From an uncultured Stenotrophomonas sp. (lineage in GTDB: Bacteria > Pseudomonadota > Gammaproteobacteria > Xanthomonadales > Xanthomonadaceae): 64,000 nt of DNA. This document shows positions 1-10,795 of this stretch, in pieces. The notes below the pieces were generated by a model. The model was not told where the DNA came from. It was given only the letters and a program-made list of their open reading frames with translations, and searched no databases. A program made the position numbers and the translations under genes. The stretch spans positions 1,822,626 through 1,886,625 of the forward strand of contig FLTS01000001.1 of the NCBI GenBank assembly GCA_900078405.1. The letters run 5' to 3'. Positions within the stretch are counted from its first letter, which is position 1, and each line of letters begins with the position of its first letter.

Positions 1-98
1 CTACAGGGCACAGCTTGCGCGGAGGTCGAGCAAAAGCAGGCTGTTGCCTTTGCCTTCGCTTTTTCTCACTCCTCACTCCTCTTCACTCACTCCTCGTC

Positions 99-2810
99 TC
101 AACCGGTGTTCTGCACACCCTGCGAGACGCCGTTGACGCAGGCCACCAGCGCGCGCAGCAGCGCCTCGTCCTCGCGGCCGCTCTGCCGCCAGCGGCGCAG
201 CAGGTCCACCTGCAGGGTGCTGATCGGGTCGATGTAGGGGTTGCGCAGGCGGATCGACAGCGCCAGCCGCGGGTCGTGCTCCAGCAGTTCCTGCTGGCCG
301 CTCAGGCGCTTGACCCAGTGCGCGGTCAGCGCCAATTCGTCGCGGATCAGCGGGAAGAAGTGCTCGTGCAGCGGCCCGGCCAGCTTCGAGAACTGTTCGG
401 CGATGTCGATGTCGCCCTTGCTCAGCACCATCGCCATGTCGTCGAGGAAGGTGTCGAAGAACGGCCAGCCGTGCGCCATTTCCAGCAGCGTATCCTCGTG
501 GCCGGCGGATGCGGCGGCCTGCAGGCCGCTGCCGACGCCGAACCAGCCAGGGATCACCGCGCGCGCCTGGCTCCACGAAAACCCCCACGGGATCGCGCGC
601 AGGTTGGACAGCGCGGCGTTCTGGCCGAGCCGGCGCGAGGGCCGCGAGCCCAGCGTCATCCGCTCGATCACGTCGATTGGCGTGGCCTGCCGGAAGTAGT
701 CCATGAACTGCGGATCGCCGACGAAGGCGCGGTAGGTACGCGAGCTTTCACTGGCGATGATGTCCATCACCGGCTTCCAGCGCGGTTCGCGCGGCTCCGG
801 CGCGCGCGGGCGCAGGCTGGCGCGCAGCACCGCGCCAGCGGCCTGCTCCAGCGAGCGCAGCGCCAGCGCGCGGATGCCGTACTTGCGGTGGATCACCTCG
901 CCCTGCTCGGTCACCCGCAGGCGCCCGCCGATGCTGCCGCGCGGCGAGGCATCGACCGCATGCGTGGTCTTGGTGCCGCCGCGGCTGAGCGAGCCGCCGC
1001 GGCCGTGGAAGAAGCTCAGCCGCACCCGCTGTTCACTGGCGGCGTTGAGCAGCTCCACCTGTGCCTGCTGCAGGCCCCAGCGCGAAGCGGCGATGCCGCC
1101 GTCCTTGCCGCTGTCCGAATAGCCCAGCATCACCATCTGCACGTCGCCGCGCGCGCGCAGGTGGGCACGGTAGACCGGGTCGGCGAGCAGGTCGCGCAGG
1201 GTGGCGGTGCCGCGGCGCAGGTCGTCCACGGTTTCGAACAGCGGCGCGATGTCCAGCGGCACCGCGCCCTGCGCATCGACCAGGCCGCCACGGCGCGCCA
1301 GCGCCAGCACCGCCAGCACGTCGCCGCGGTCGTGCGCCATCGAGATGATGTAGGTGCCCAGCGCATCGGTGCCGTGGCGGCGGCGTGCGTCGGCCAGCGC
1401 GGCGAACGCCTTGTCCAGGCGCTGGCCGGTTTCGTCATCGCCGGGCGGCAGCGCGGCCTCGCCGGCCGCATACGGCGACAGCGTGCCGGCGCGCGCTTCG
1501 TCGTCGAGCGCATCGAACGCCTCCTGCCCGCCCAGCACTTCGGCCAGCGCGCGCGAATGCACGCTCGACTCCTGGCGCACGTCCAGCCGCGCCAGGTGGA
1601 AGCCGAAGGTGCGCACCCGCCACAGCAGCCGGCGCACCGAGAACCAGCCGGCATGCTTGCCCTTGTTCGCCTCCAGGCTGTCGAGGATCAGCTGGATGTC
1701 GCCGATGAATTCCTCCGGCGAGGCATACGCGCCCGGTGCGTCGTCCAGCGTGGCCTGCAAGCGCGCGCGCATGCGGTCGTTGAGCAGGCGGTAGGGCATG
1801 TCGGCGTGGCGCGGGCGCGACTGCACCTGCGGCAGCAATTGCCGGTATTCCTCGACGCGCGCGCGTACCGCGTCGCTGACGCCGATCAGCTCGGTGGACT
1901 GGCTGAGCAGGCTGGCGAGCTTGAGCAGGTCCTTCAGGTACAGCTCCAGCACCGCGCTGCGCTGCGCGTTCAAGGTGGCGGTGATGGTGCCGGCGTCGAC
2001 GTTGGGGTTGCCGTCCATGTCGCCACCCACCCAGGTGCCGAAGCGCACCAGCCGCGGCAGCGGCAGGGTACGGCCCCAGGTGTCGAGCAGCGCCTGTTCC
2101 AGCGATTCGTAGAACACCGGCATCACCCGGTACAGCACCCGGGCGAGGTAGAAGCCGACGTGCTCGCGCTCGTCGTCCACCGTGGGGCGCACCGGCGAGG
2201 AGTCGGCGGTCTGCCACGAGGCGGTGAGCGCCATGCGGAAACGCGCGGCGTCGGCGGCCTGTTCGCCCGGTGTGCGCTGGCCGTCGAGGTTGTCCACCAG
2301 CGCGGCCACCATCAGCTGCTCTTTTTCCAGCAGCGCGCGGCGCACCGCTTCGGTCGGGTGCGCGGTGAACACCGGCTCGATGTCGATGCGCGGCAGCCAC
2401 TGCGCCAGCTCTTCCAGCGTCACGCCCTGCGCCTTGAGCTGCTGCAGCGCGTCCTGCAGGCCTTCCGGCTGCGGGCGCTTGGTGCCGGCGCGCTGGTAGT
2501 CGCGGCGGCGGCGGATGCGGTGCACGCGCTCGGCGATGTTGACCACCTGGAAGTAGGTGCTGAACGCGCGCACCAGCACTTCGGCCTGGCGCGGCGCACG
2601 CCCGGCCAACTGCTCGCTCAACGTGGACAGCGGGCCCTGGCTTTCGCGGCGCGCGATGGCAGCGGTACGCACGTCTTCCACTTCATCGAGGAAGGCCGGT
2701 GCGACCTGTTCGGAAATGAGTTCGCCGACCAGCGTGCCGAGGCGACGCACATCGTCGCGCAGGGGCAGGTCGGGGGTGGCGAAGACGACGCTGCTGCGGT
2801 ACTCGTTCAT
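99..2810 (-). CDS. ppc: Phosphoenolpyruvate carboxylase
   Basis: Carboxylates phosphoenolpyruvate with bicarbonate to oxaloacetate, refilling the TCA cycle in the cytoplasm. The 903-residue length fits the bacterial family (about 880-910). The first signature, [11 protein letters not shown], has the catalytic His at about residue 151. A glycine-rich [12 protein letters not shown] loop follows in the middle, and the protein ends in the family-typical QNTG. The start at MNEYRSS was chosen because homology begins there; the frame stays open upstream to 2969 but that part does not look like PEPC. It stands alone on the minus strand, with repeats separating it from the next gene. Identification is firm. 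Confidence 0.97.
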   Translation of the reverse strand: MNEYRSSVVFATPDLPLRDDVRRLGTLVGELISEQVAPAFLDEVEDVRTAAIARRESQGPLSTLSEQLAGRAPRQAEVLVRAFSTYFQVVNIAERVHRIRRRRDYQRAGTKRPQPEGLQDALQQLKAQGVTLEELAQWLPRIDIEPVFTAHPTEAVRRALLEKEQLMVAALVDNLDGQRTPGEQAADAARFRMALTASWQTADSSPVRPTVDDEREHVGFYLARVLYRVMPVFYESLEQALLDTWGRTLPLPRLVRFGTWVGGDMDGNPNVDAGTITATLNAQRSAVLELYLKDLLKLASLLSQSTELIGVSDAVRARVEEYRQLLPQVQSRPRHADMPYRLLNDRMRARLQATLDDAPGAYASPEEFIGDIQLILDSLEANKGKHAGWFSVRRLLWRVRTFGFHLARLDVRQESSVHSRALAEVLGGQEAFDALDDEARAGTLSPYAAGEAALPPGDDETGQRLDKAFAALADARRRHGTDALGTYIISMAHDRGDVLAVLALARRGGLVDAQGAVPLDIAPLFETVDDLRRGTATLRDLLADPVYRAHLRARGDVQMVMLGYSDSGKDGGIAASRWGLQQAQVELLNAASEQRVRLSFFHGRGGSLSRGGTKTTHAVDASPRGSIGGRLRVTEQGEVIHRKYGIRALALRSLEQAAGAVLRASLRPRAPEPREPRWKPVMDIIASESSRTYRAFVGDPQFMDYFRQATPIDVIERMTLGSRPSRRLGQNAALSNLRAIPWGFSWSQARAVIPGWFGVGSGLQAAASAGHEDTLLEMAHGWPFFDTFLDDMAMVLSKGDIDIAEQFSKLAGPLHEHFFPLIRDELALTAHWVKRLSGQQELLEHDPRLALSIRLRNPYIDPISTLQVDLLRRWRQSGREDEALLRALVACVNGVSQGVQNTG

Positions 2811-2940
2811 CCGGAATGCCGAACCTCGGGGGGAGGAAGCATCCAAGCCTAACCGAAAAAATCGCCTGTTTTTGCAGTGCGTCAAACCTGAAACAGTTGC
2901 ATCTGCATGTTGTCCGACCGCTGTCCGGATGGACACGGAA

Positions 2941-2960
2941 ACGGGGCGCGAGCGCCCCGT
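2941..2960. other. Perfect GC-rich hairpin upstream of ppc
   Basis: ACGGGGCGC and GCGCCCCGT form a perfect 9-bp stem around a two-base loop. It lies 130 bp upstream of the ppc start. Neither side has a clear T-run, so a role as terminator is not shown; it could end transcription entering from the peptidase gene or just be a repeat remnant. Confidence 0.4.
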
Positions 2961-2988
2961 GGTGGACATGCGATGACGTCATGAAACC

Positions 2989-3058
2989 GTAGATGCGGGG
3001 CTTGCCCCGCATGGAGCCTTGCCGGGAAATCCCCGTGCCGGGCAAGCCCGGCACCTAC
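2989..3058. repeat. GTAG-headed REP dimer (type A)
   Basis: A 70-bp unit bounded by GTAG and CTAC. Two stem-loops sit inside: GATGCGGGGC/TTGCCCCGCAT on the left and GTGCCGGGC/AAGCCCGGCAC on the right. Nearly the same unit recurs at 12394-12463 and 63193-63262. The design matches the GTAG repeats (SMAG type) known from Stenotrophomonas, which are REP-like elements thought to be mobilised by RAYT transposases; assignment to that family is by eye. Confidence 0.75.
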
Positions 3059-3069
3059 GGATTGCATTG

Positions 3070-3220
3070 TGTGGTGCCCGACTGTTGGGCGGGCCGCGGT
3101 GCGCCGCGCCGATGGATTTCCCGCAACCGGATCGGTAGTGCCGACCAACGGCCGGCACCCACCCGAGGGTGCTGCCCCGACCTGTCTCCGGCAGATGCCG
3201 GCCATTGGCCGGCACCCATC
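3070..3220. repeat. Degenerate REP-like stem-loops upstream of the S9 peptidase 3' end
   Basis: A left arm with GGTGCCCGACTGTTGGGCG and a right arm beginning GTAG at 3135, with GTGCCGACCAACGGCCGGCAC, form a diverged element about 95 bp long. A further single stem-loop, TGCCGGCCATTGGCCGGCA, lies at about 3195-3216, ending against the peptidase stop codon. The same architecture in the other orientation is found at 10662-10757. Together with the dimer at 2989-3058 this accounts for the 400-bp gap between ppc and the peptidase gene. Confidence 0.6.
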
Positions 3221-5723
3221 ACCGCCGCTTGCTCTCCTTCACTGGCGCGGCCAGCCAACGGTCGAGCCAGTCCTCGCTTTCGGCGAGCATGGTCATGATC
3301 GATTCGCGCGCGCGGTAGCCGTGCGACTCGTTCGGCAGCATCACCAGCCGCGCGGTGCCGCCCAGGCCCTTGACCGCGGCGAACATGCGCTCGCTCTGCA
3401 TCGGGAAGGTGCCGGAGTTGTTGTCGTCCACGCCGTGGATGAACAGGATCGGGTCCTTGATGTCGCCGGCGTAATTGAACGGCGACATCTTCAGGTAGGT
3501 GTCCTGTGCCTGCCAGTAGTTGCGTTCCTCGGCCTGGAAGCCGAACGGGGTGAGCGTGCGGTTGTATGCGCCCGAACGCGCGATGCCGGCCTTGAACAGG
3601 CGCGTGTGCGCCAGCAGGTTGGCGGTCATGAACGCGCCGTAGGAATGCCCGCCGACGGCGATGCGCCCGCGCTCGCCGACGCCGCGCCGCACCACTTCGT
3701 CCACCGCTGCCTGCGCGCTGGCCACCAGTTGTTCGATGTAGGTGTCGTTGGGCTCGACGTCGCCCTCGCCGATGATCGGCATGCCCGGGTTGTTGAGCAC
3801 CACGTAGCCCTTGGCGAGGAAAGCCTGCGGCCCCCAGTAGCTGATCGCATTGAAACGATGCGGCGAGCCGGTGACCTGGCTGGCGTCATCGGCCGACTTG
3901 AACTCGGCCGGGTAGGCCCACATCAGCAGTGGCCGCGGTCCGTCCTTCTTCGGGTCGTAGCCGGGCGGCAGCAGCAGGTCGGCGGTAAGCTCGACGCCGT
4001 CGTTGCGCGCGTAGCGGATCTGCTCCTTCTTCACCCCGCGCAGCTGCGGCAACGGATGTGCGAAGTGGGTCAGCTCCACCGGCGCGGCATCGCCACCGAG
4101 CGCGTGCGCGAACAGGTTGGCCGGCACGTCGTTGGATTCGCGGTAGGTGAGGATGCGCGCGTGCTCGCCTTCGATGATCGACAGCGGCACTTCGTAGTAC
4201 GGCGCCTGCGAATGGAACAGCCGCTCGCTGGCGCCGGTGACCAGATCGACGCGGTCGAGGAACGGGCGGTCGCCCTGCGGCGAGGCGCCGTCGCCCACGC
4301 GGTAGAAGCTGTGGCCATCGGCACTGAGCTGCAGGCGGGTACGGCCGGCGGCATCACGCCGCAGCAGCGGTTCGCCCGGGTCGCCGTAGCGGTCGTCCTC
4401 CGAGCGCGCGTACAGCAGCACCGGCGCCTGCCCCGGGTGGTCCGGCGCGATCTTCCATTGCTTCACCTGGCGGCTCTTCCACCAGTATTCGTCCAGCAGC
4501 GCCAGCCCGTCGTCCGCCCAGGTGATGCCGGCGTAGCGCGAACCCAGCTGCGCCAGCGTGACCGGCGGCTTCTCGAACGGCGCGGCCTGCATCAGCACCG
4601 CGTCGCGGATGGCCGCCTCGCGCGAGGGATCGCCGCCGTCCTGCGCCTCGGCCCACACCAGGATGGCCGGCGCATCGGCGCGCCAGCCGATCGAACGCAC
4701 GCCGGTCGGCACCGCGTCGTTGCCGGTCGGCAGGCCCTCGACCAGCGGCAACTTCGCCACCGTGTGCGCCACGCGCCCCTGTGCGTCGAGCACCTCGATG
4801 CGGCGCGGGAAGCGGCTCACCGGCACCGCATAGGAGAACGGCCGCTCCACGCGCTGGCCGAGCAGGTAGTTGCCATCCGGCGAAGCCGACAGCCCCAGGT
4901 ACAGGCCGGGGGCGCCGATCGGCGTGCTCTGGCCATTGATCGCCACCCGCAGCGGCTGCGCTTGCAGGTAATGCTCGAACAGGCGCGCGTCGTCCTCGTC
5001 CTTCAGCAAATCCTGATAGGTGCGCACCGCGCGCACGCCCTGCCCGGCCACGGTTTCCTGCACCGCCGGCCCGGTGGGAGCGCCAGCGCCCGCCGGCGCC
5101 TCGCCCTGCCCGGCCGGGCGCTGCATCACCAGCAGCGCATCGCCACCCGGCAACCAGGCATAGCCATCGGTGGCGATGCTGTTCAGCCGCTCGGCCAGCT
5201 TGCGTGCGCTGCCGGCGGCTACGTCCACCAGCCACAGTTCGTTGCTGCCGCTGGCCGGGTCCAGCTGGTTGAAGGCGAGGTAACGCTGGTCCGGCGACCA
5301 TGCCAGTGAAGCCACCGACAGCGGCTGCGGCAGGCCGCTGATCCGGCGCTCGGCGCCATCGACGGTGGAGATCAGCCACAGCTCGCTGCCGAAGGAGAAG
5401 CGGCTGTCGGAGAAGGTTTTCGGATTGATCCGCAGCCCGGCCAGCTTCAGTTCCGGTGCCGCCACCTGGGCGATGGACGGCAACGGCGGGGTCTGCAGCA
5501 TCGCAGCCATGTCGCGCCGGGGCGAGAGGTGCAGGTGCGGCGCGCGCGGCGCATCCACCACCGCCTGCAACACCGCCGACGGCAGCCGGTAGCCGGGCGC
5601 CTCGGCGGTGGCCGCGCCGGTGGTGGCGGCAGCGGCCGCCTGCAATGGCGGCACGGCCAGCAGCAAGCCGGCGCACAGCACCAGCGCCGCCGAAGCAGTG
5701 CGACGGGAAGTGAACATCGTCAT
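3219..5723 (-). CDS. Secreted S9-family serine peptidase (prolyl oligopeptidase fold, glutamyl-endopeptidase-like)
   Basis: A serine peptidase of the prolyl oligopeptidase clan, probably exported. The first 30 or so residues form a signal peptide (Arg-Arg, hydrophobic stretch, AQA-like alanines). A long N-terminal beta-propeller region carries the repeated WSPDQRYLAF / PDGNYLL pattern. The C-terminal alpha/beta hydrolase domain has the nucleophile in GHSYGAF (Ser 694), Asp around 766 in IHGVDD, and His 801 in NESHGY. The whole resembles the S9D group related to plant chloroplast glutamyl endopeptidase. The start has a good GAGAGG six bases upstream. Single gene; substrate unknown. Confidence 0.9.
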   Translation of the reverse strand: MTMFTSRRTASAALVLCAGLLLAVPPLQAAAAATTGAATAEAPGYRLPSAVLQAVVDAPRAPHLHLSPRRDMAAMLQTPPLPSIAQVAAPELKLAGLRINPKTFSDSRFSFGSELWLISTVDGAERRISGLPQPLSVASLAWSPDQRYLAFNQLDPASGSNELWLVDVAAGSARKLAERLNSIATDGYAWLPGGDALLVMQRPAGQGEAPAGAGAPTGPAVQETVAGQGVRAVRTYQDLLKDEDDARLFEHYLQAQPLRVAINGQSTPIGAPGLYLGLSASPDGNYLLGQRVERPFSYAVPVSRFPRRIEVLDAQGRVAHTVAKLPLVEGLPTGNDAVPTGVRSIGWRADAPAILVWAEAQDGGDPSREAAIRDAVLMQAAPFEKPPVTLAQLGSRYAGITWADDGLALLDEYWWKSRQVKQWKIAPDHPGQAPVLLYARSEDDRYGDPGEPLLRRDAAGRTRLQLSADGHSFYRVGDGASPQGDRPFLDRVDLVTGASERLFHSQAPYYEVPLSIIEGEHARILTYRESNDVPANLFAHALGGDAAPVELTHFAHPLPQLRGVKKEQIRYARNDGVELTADLLLPPGYDPKKDGPRPLLMWAYPAEFKSADDASQVTGSPHRFNAISYWGPQAFLAKGYVVLNNPGMPIIGEGDVEPNDTYIEQLVASAQAAVDEVVRRGVGERGRIAVGGHSYGAFMTANLLAHTRLFKAGIARSGAYNRTLTPFGFQAEERNYWQAQDTYLKMSPFNYAGDIKDPILFIHGVDDNNSGTFPMQSERMFAAVKGLGGTARLVMLPNESHGYRARESIMTMLAESEDWLDRWLAAPVKESKRR

Positions 5724-5798
5724 GGCAATCCTCTCGGCTGGAATATCGACTGGACAGGCCGCTCACGTTAACAATCCCCGCCGCCCGCCTCCCCTGCC

Positions 5799-5825
5799 TT
5801 TGGTTGGGCCGGGCCACGATATAAT
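5799..5825 (+). promoter_or_regulatory. Promoter of the ahcY leader
   Basis: A perfect -10 hexamer TATAAT lies at 5820-5825. The -35 is weak (TTTGGT-like at about 5799). Transcription would start near 5832, just ahead of the first base-paired arm of the SAH riboswitch, so promoter and riboswitch positions support each other. Confidence 0.65.
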
Positions 5826-5837
5826 TGCCGGCCCGTA

Positions 5838-5918
5838 CCGAGGGGCGCTGCGACTGTCAGGCGGTTCATCCCGCCCAATACAGCCAGGCTCGGACGGCTA
5901 CCCACAGAACGGCGCCCG
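5838..5918 (+). ncRNA. SAH (S-adenosylhomocysteine) riboswitch
   Basis: Matches the SAH riboswitch consensus. P1 is formed by CCGAG (5838-5842) and CTCGG (5889-5893). The conserved GGGGCGCTGCGAC block follows the first arm, CCAGGCTCGGA closes P1, and AACGGCGCCC (5909-5918) can form the downstream pseudoknot with the GGGCGC segment. It sits between a TATAAT promoter and ahcY. In this class, SAH binding exposes the ribosome binding site or otherwise turns on SAH hydrolase, so the cell degrades SAH when it builds up. Identified by motif reading, not by covariance search. Confidence 0.9.
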
Positions 5919-5957
5919 GCGAACACGAGTCCCCTCGTACCCACCGGAGCACACCGC

Positions 5958-7397
<1,440 letters not shown>

Positions 7398-7420
7398 GCG
7401 GCGTGCCGACGGGAACATTC

Positions 7421-7453
7421 CAGACAGGCCCCTTTGGGTGCCTGTCTGCTTTC
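7421..7453 (+). terminator. Terminator after ahcY
   Basis: CAGACAGGC (7421-7429) pairs with GCCTGTCTG (7440-7448), followed by CTTTC. A 9-bp stem 24 bases after the ahcY stop; the T-tract is short, so termination strength is uncertain. Confidence 0.65.
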
Positions 7454-7539
7454 CCGCCCCTGGAATTGCCTGCACTTCACAGCCGGCCGTGGCGGGGCAA
7501 TACTCGGGGATTCGACAATCCGCCCCATCGAGACTGCGC

Positions 7540-8328
7540 ATGCATCGTCATCTCCTGGTCATTGTGCTGGCTCTTTGTTGTCCAGCGGTTTTCGCGGAAG
7601 AAGCGCCTCTCCGGGAATTGCCGCCGGAGCAGGAAGCCGCCCAGCTCCAATCGGCGGAAGCGATGGGAGCTGCCATCCACCTGCATGACCAGGCCGCAGC
7701 CGTCGCCACCGACGCCGCACTGAAGCTCAAGGCGTTCAAGAAGGACAAGCGCATCAGGGGCTGGATCACCGAACCTCGGCAAGGCCGGATCATCGTCACA
7801 TTCATCGACCAGACACCGGCCGCCCTGTACCGGGTCGAGGTCTCGGAGAGCGGCGCTGCCGGCCCCGTGATCGTGCTCGATTCGCCAACCCCGCTTTCCG
7901 AATACGAACAGGGAGCGGTGACTGCGCGTGCGACGGCCATGACCTTGGAAATCCAGCCTTGCTCGAGCCGCTACAACTCCGTGGTATTGCCCGCCTCGGC
8001 CACCCTCGATGGCAACTGGGTGGTGTACCTGCTGCCGGCCACGACCAGGAACGGTGTCGTGCCGCTGGGTGGCACGTATCGCATGGATATATCCGGCTCC
8101 ACGGTTACGGCCCAACGCGGCTTCACGCGCACCTGCATCACGTTGCAGAACGCTCCCCGGACAGCGGGCCTCATGGTCACCCACCTGCTGGATCCGGTTC
8201 CCACCGAAGCTCACGTCTTCTGGAGCCTCTGGGCGAGGCAGCCCATGTACGTCGCCACCGCGAATGGGAGCCTCTGGGCCATCGAGAATGGAAAAATCAA
8301 ACTGCTGGAACGCGATGTCAGCGAGTGA
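7540..8328 (+). CDS. Exported protein of unknown function
   Basis: A 262-residue protein starting with a clear signal peptide (MHRHLLVIVLALCCPAVFA, cleavage after AFA-like FA|EE), so secreted or periplasmic. The N-terminal part is rich in Glu/Gln/Ala and probably helical (about 25-70); the rest looks beta-rich, with many short Val/Thr/Ile strands. Two cysteines (in QPCSSRY and TRTCITL) could form a disulfide. No family was recognised. The start was chosen for the signal peptide; the frame is open further upstream into the ahcY terminator. Codon use is somewhat less GC-rich than ahcY. Followed 47 bp later by another small gene on the same strand. Confidence 0.75.
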   Translation: MHRHLLVIVLALCCPAVFAEEAPLRELPPEQEAAQLQSAEAMGAAIHLHDQAAAVATDAALKLKAFKKDKRIRGWITEPRQGRIIVTFIDQTPAALYRVEVSESGAAGPVIVLDSPTPLSEYEQGAVTARATAMTLEIQPCSSRYNSVVLPASATLDGNWVVYLLPATTRNGVVPLGGTYRMDISGSTVTAQRGFTRTCITLQNAPRTAGLMVTHLLDPVPTEAHVFWSLWARQPMYVATANGSLWAIENGKIKLLERDVSE

Positions 8329-8375
8329 TTGCCAGCCCTCGCCATCTTCCCCCTGTTTCCCGCCACCCGATTGCA

Positions 8376-8924
8376 ATGCCCCCCGTTGACCCAATCTCCC
8401 GCTTCAAGGCCAAGCTGCGCCAACCGGCTTCATCCCGCGATGGCGAGCCGTGGGCTTTCGTGGTTCTACCCAAGGAAGTCAGCGACACGCTGCCGAGGCG
8501 AGGAAGGACTACGGTTGAAGGTACCTTCGACGGCCACGGCTTCCGCGCCACGCTGGAACCGGACGGCCAGCTGAGCCATTGGCTGCGTGTGGACGCGGCA
8601 TTGCTCGATGCCGCGAGCGTGGCCATCGGCGACGACGTCACTCTTGAAATCCGGCCGGTGGCACGCGAGCCGGAACCCGAGCTGCCGTCCGACCTGCGCG
8701 CGGCGCTGGCGTCCGCAGCCGCGGCACAAGCAGCGTGGGAGGCCACCACCACCATCGCGCGGGTGGACTGGATCCACTGGATCACCAGCGCCAGGCAGGC
8801 CAGGACCCGTACACAACGCATCGCCAACGCCTGCGACATGCTGGCCGCCGGCAAGCGCCGGGTCTGCTGCTTCGATCCTTCCGGGTTCTACAGCAAGGCC
8901 TTCGCCGCGCCCGAAGAGGCATAG
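8376..8924 (+). CDS. YdeI/OmpD-associated family protein with DUF1905-type domain
   Basis: A 182-residue cytosolic protein. The N-terminal half (about 10-100) reads like the DUF1905 beta-barrel: FKAKLRQ..., WAFVVLPKEVSDTLP, GRTTVEGTFDGHGF, and DVTLEIRP. The C-terminal half is helical, with WIHWITSARQARTRTQRIANACDMLAAGKRRVCCFD, the bacteriocin-protection (YdeI/OmpD-associated) tail that lines up Arg/Thr-rich helices. Molecular function is not established for this family. The start at 8376 removes an unrelated upstream extension. An upstream neighbour on the same strand may be co-transcribed. Confidence 0.75.
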   Translation: MPPVDPISRFKAKLRQPASSRDGEPWAFVVLPKEVSDTLPRRGRTTVEGTFDGHGFRATLEPDGQLSHWLRVDAALLDAASVAIGDDVTLEIRPVAREPEPELPSDLRAALASAAAAQAAWEATTTIARVDWIHWITSARQARTRTQRIANACDMLAAGKRRVCCFDPSGFYSKAFAAPEEA

Positions 8925-8955
8925 AGAGCGAAGCCCGACGCGACGCACCCAATAG

Positions 8956-9026
8956 GTAGGTCGGGGCTACGCCCCGACGCCTCTGCGCCCACATCGTCGT
9001 CCGTCGGGGGCATGGCCCCGACCTAC
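8956..9026. repeat. GTAG-headed REP dimer (type C)
   Basis: A 71-bp unit bounded by GTAG and CTAC, with stems GTCGGGGC/GCCCCGAC on the left and GTCGGGGGC/GGCCCCGAC on the right. Its right end touches the stop codon (9027-9029) of the DUF3228 gene. Same size and layout as the other REP dimers in the window but a different stem sequence. Confidence 0.75.
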
Positions 9027-9581
9027 TTAACGCCAGTTGGCGTTGCTCTCCCAGAACTCCACCGCGCGGCGGTAGGCGTCGCGGTCGATCGGCACGCCCG
9101 AACCACCCTCCTCCACGCCCAGCGCGTTGCGCATCATCGTGATCGGCGCCATCGGGATTTCCTCCGGCGCCGCCGTGTAGAGGCAACCGACCACGCCCCA
9201 GTCGGCGTCGATGGACGAACCCTCCTTCGCCAATTGTTCGCGGCTGTAGAGGATGACGACCAGATAATCGGCCACCGGCGGCTCCACGCCCTCGAACCAG
9301 CGCACCAGCACCGGCAGCTCTTCGCGCGTGCGCGCTTCGTAGGCCGAGCGCAGCAGGTGGCGGTTGGCATCGGTGACCGGCACCGTCAGGCAGCGGGTCG
9401 AGGTCCAGTTGCGGTGCACGTGCAGCTTGCAGAACGGCGCGTAGCCGTCGAGCACCTTCAGCGGCGCATGTTCATTGAGGTGGCGCTCGAACTGTTCCGG
9501 CGTGCAGTCCTGGATGGTGTTGCCGCGCGGCGTGCGCGGGAACAGACGGGTGCGGGCGAACGGGGTCAGGAAGATCGACAT
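9027..9581 (-). CDS. DUF3228 family protein
   Basis: A 184-residue soluble protein recognised as the DUF3228 family from its N-terminus (MSIFLTPFARTRLFP...RGNTIQDCTPEQFERHLN) and the central DYLVVILYSREQL block. No function is established for the family. It has no signal peptide or membrane segment. The C-terminal GVPIDRDAYRRAVEFWESNA is typical of the family. The start at 9581 was chosen because the homology begins at MSIF; the frame is open further upstream through a REP element. It is flanked by REP dimers on both sides, so it stands as an isolated minus-strand gene. Confidence 0.8.
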   Translation of the reverse strand: MSIFLTPFARTRLFPRTPRGNTIQDCTPEQFERHLNEHAPLKVLDGYAPFCKLHVHRNWTSTRCLTVPVTDANRHLLRSAYEARTREELPVLVRWFEGVEPPVADYLVVILYSREQLAKEGSSIDADWGVVGCLYTAAPEEIPMAPITMMRNALGVEEGGSGVPIDRDAYRRAVEFWESNANWR

Positions 9582-9660
9582 TGGGGCAGGTGCATGCGTG
9601 GACCGGCGTGCATTGTCGCCGATGCCGCGGCCACGCCGGCACCAGCCAAAACAGCGCCCT

Positions 9661-9730
9661 GTAGAAGCGACGTGAGTCGCGACCGGAGCTTTACCGGGGA
9701 AGCCCCGGTCGCGACTCACCTCGCCCCTAC
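9661..9730. repeat. GTAG-headed REP dimer (type B)
   Basis: A 70-bp unit from GTAG to CTAC. The arms GAGTCGCGACCGG and CCGGTCGCGACTC are inverted repeats across the unit, so the whole element can fold as one long cruciform. Close relatives lie at 40788-40857 and 49217-49286. Confidence 0.75.
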
Positions 9731-9772
9731 GGTCACGCCGGAAACATTCGCACATCCATCTTGATAAAGAGA

Positions 9773-9778
9773 TATAAT
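9773..9778 (+). promoter_or_regulatory. -10 box of metF
   Basis: A perfect TATAAT 38 bases upstream of the metF start. No good -35 is visible at the right distance (a TTGATA at 9761 is too close), which suggests an activator such as MetR may be needed; no clear MetR box was found. Confidence 0.5.
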
Positions 9779-9816
9779 TCACCGCGATTCCACATCCCCG
9801 CCCGTCCCCGCCCGCC

Positions 9817-10647
9817 ATGACCGCGCTCAGCTTCGAGTTCTACCCGCCCAAGACCGACGACCAGCGCGCGCAGCTCGACCGCGCCGCGAACAAGCTCAAG
9901 GTCCATGCCCCCGAATACGTGTCCTGCACCTTCGGCGCCGGCGGCTCGACGCTGAGCTACACCTCCGAGACCGTGCGCCACCTCAACCAGCACCACGGCC
10001 TCCAGGCCGCACCACACCTGTCCTGCGTCGGCGGCACCCGCGAGGAAATCCGCGAGCTGCTCAAGCTGTACCGTGCCATCGGCGTCAAGCGCATCGTCGC
10101 CCTGCGCGGCGACCTGCCCTCGGGCATGGGCTTTCCCGGCGACCTGCGCTATGCCTCGGAGCTGATCGCCTTCATCCGCGCCGAGCATGGCGACGCCTTC
10201 CGCATCGAGGTCGGCGCCTACCCGGAGACGCACCCGCAGGCCAGCGACGCACTGGCCGACCTGCGCCACTTCAAGGCCAAGGTCGATGCCGGCGCCGACG
10301 CCGCCATCACCCAGTATTTCTACAACGCCGACGCCTACTTCCGCTTCGTCGACGACGTGCGCCGGCTGGGCGTGGACATACCGGTCATCCCCGGCGTCAT
10401 GCCGATCTCCAACTTCAGCCAGCTGCGGCGCTTCTCCGAGCAATGCGGCGCGGAAATCCCGCGCTGGATCGGCAAGCGCATGCAGGCCTATGGCGATGAT
10501 GCCGAATCGGTGCGCGCCTTCGGCGCCGACGTGGTGGCCGCACTGTGCGAGCGCCTGAGCGCCGGCGGCGCGCCCTCGCTGCACTTCTACACGCTCAACC
10601 TCGCCAAGCCGACCAGCGCGGTGCTGCAACGCCTCGGCCGCGCCTGA
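9817..10647 (+). CDS. metF: 5,10-methylenetetrahydrofolate reductase
   Basis: Reduces 5,10-methylene-THF to 5-methyl-THF, the methyl donor for methionine synthase, using FAD. The 276-residue TIM-barrel protein has the family N-terminus SFEFYPPKT, the FAD/folate-binding HLSCVGGTREEI, RIVALRGDLP, the Q in ITQYFYNADAYF, and VIPGVMPISNFSQLRRFSE. The C-terminus LHFYTLN..TSAVLQRLG is typical. It closes the methyl cycle with ahcY upstream. No Shine-Dalgarno is obvious in the C-rich leader before the ATG. Monocistronic judged from the repeat that follows. Confidence 0.97.
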   Translation: MTALSFEFYPPKTDDQRAQLDRAANKLKVHAPEYVSCTFGAGGSTLSYTSETVRHLNQHHGLQAAPHLSCVGGTREEIRELLKLYRAIGVKRIVALRGDLPSGMGFPGDLRYASELIAFIRAEHGDAFRIEVGAYPETHPQASDALADLRHFKAKVDAGADAAITQYFYNADAYFRFVDDVRRLGVDIPVIPGVMPISNFSQLRRFSEQCGAEIPRWIGKRMQAYGDDAESVRAFGADVVAALCERLSAGGAPSLHFYTLNLAKPTSAVLQRLGRA

Positions 10648-10661
10648 TTCCCGGCCCTGCC

Positions 10662-10757
10662 GGTGGGTGCCGACCGTTGGTCGGCACATTCGACCGGTTC
10701 GTGCCAAGGCCCCCGGCGCTTCGCGCCGCCGCCCCGACCAACGGTCGGGCGCCACCG
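10662..10757. repeat. REP-like inverted repeat between metF and the DUF4124 gene
   Basis: Left arm GGTGGGTGCCGACCGTTGGTC and right arm GACCAACGGTCGGGCGCCACC face each other across about 50 bp that hold a small GGCGC/GCGCC stem. It lacks the GTAG/CTAC ends of the 70-bp dimers. It matches the diverged element at 3070-3162 in inverted order. Confidence 0.6.
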
Positions 10758-10795
10758 GGGCACCCGGATGCGTCCTTGCACGCTAGTCTTTGCGA

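Noticed and set aside
15..2852. A 945-codon open frame on the plus strand opposite ppc
   Set aside because: An antisense shadow: strings of His, Arg, Gln and Ala with no family match, caused by high-GC codons of ppc.
9731..9816. Possible SAM riboswitch ahead of metF
   Set aside because: The leader after the TATAAT box is about 30 bases, too short, and no SAM aptamer motif is present.
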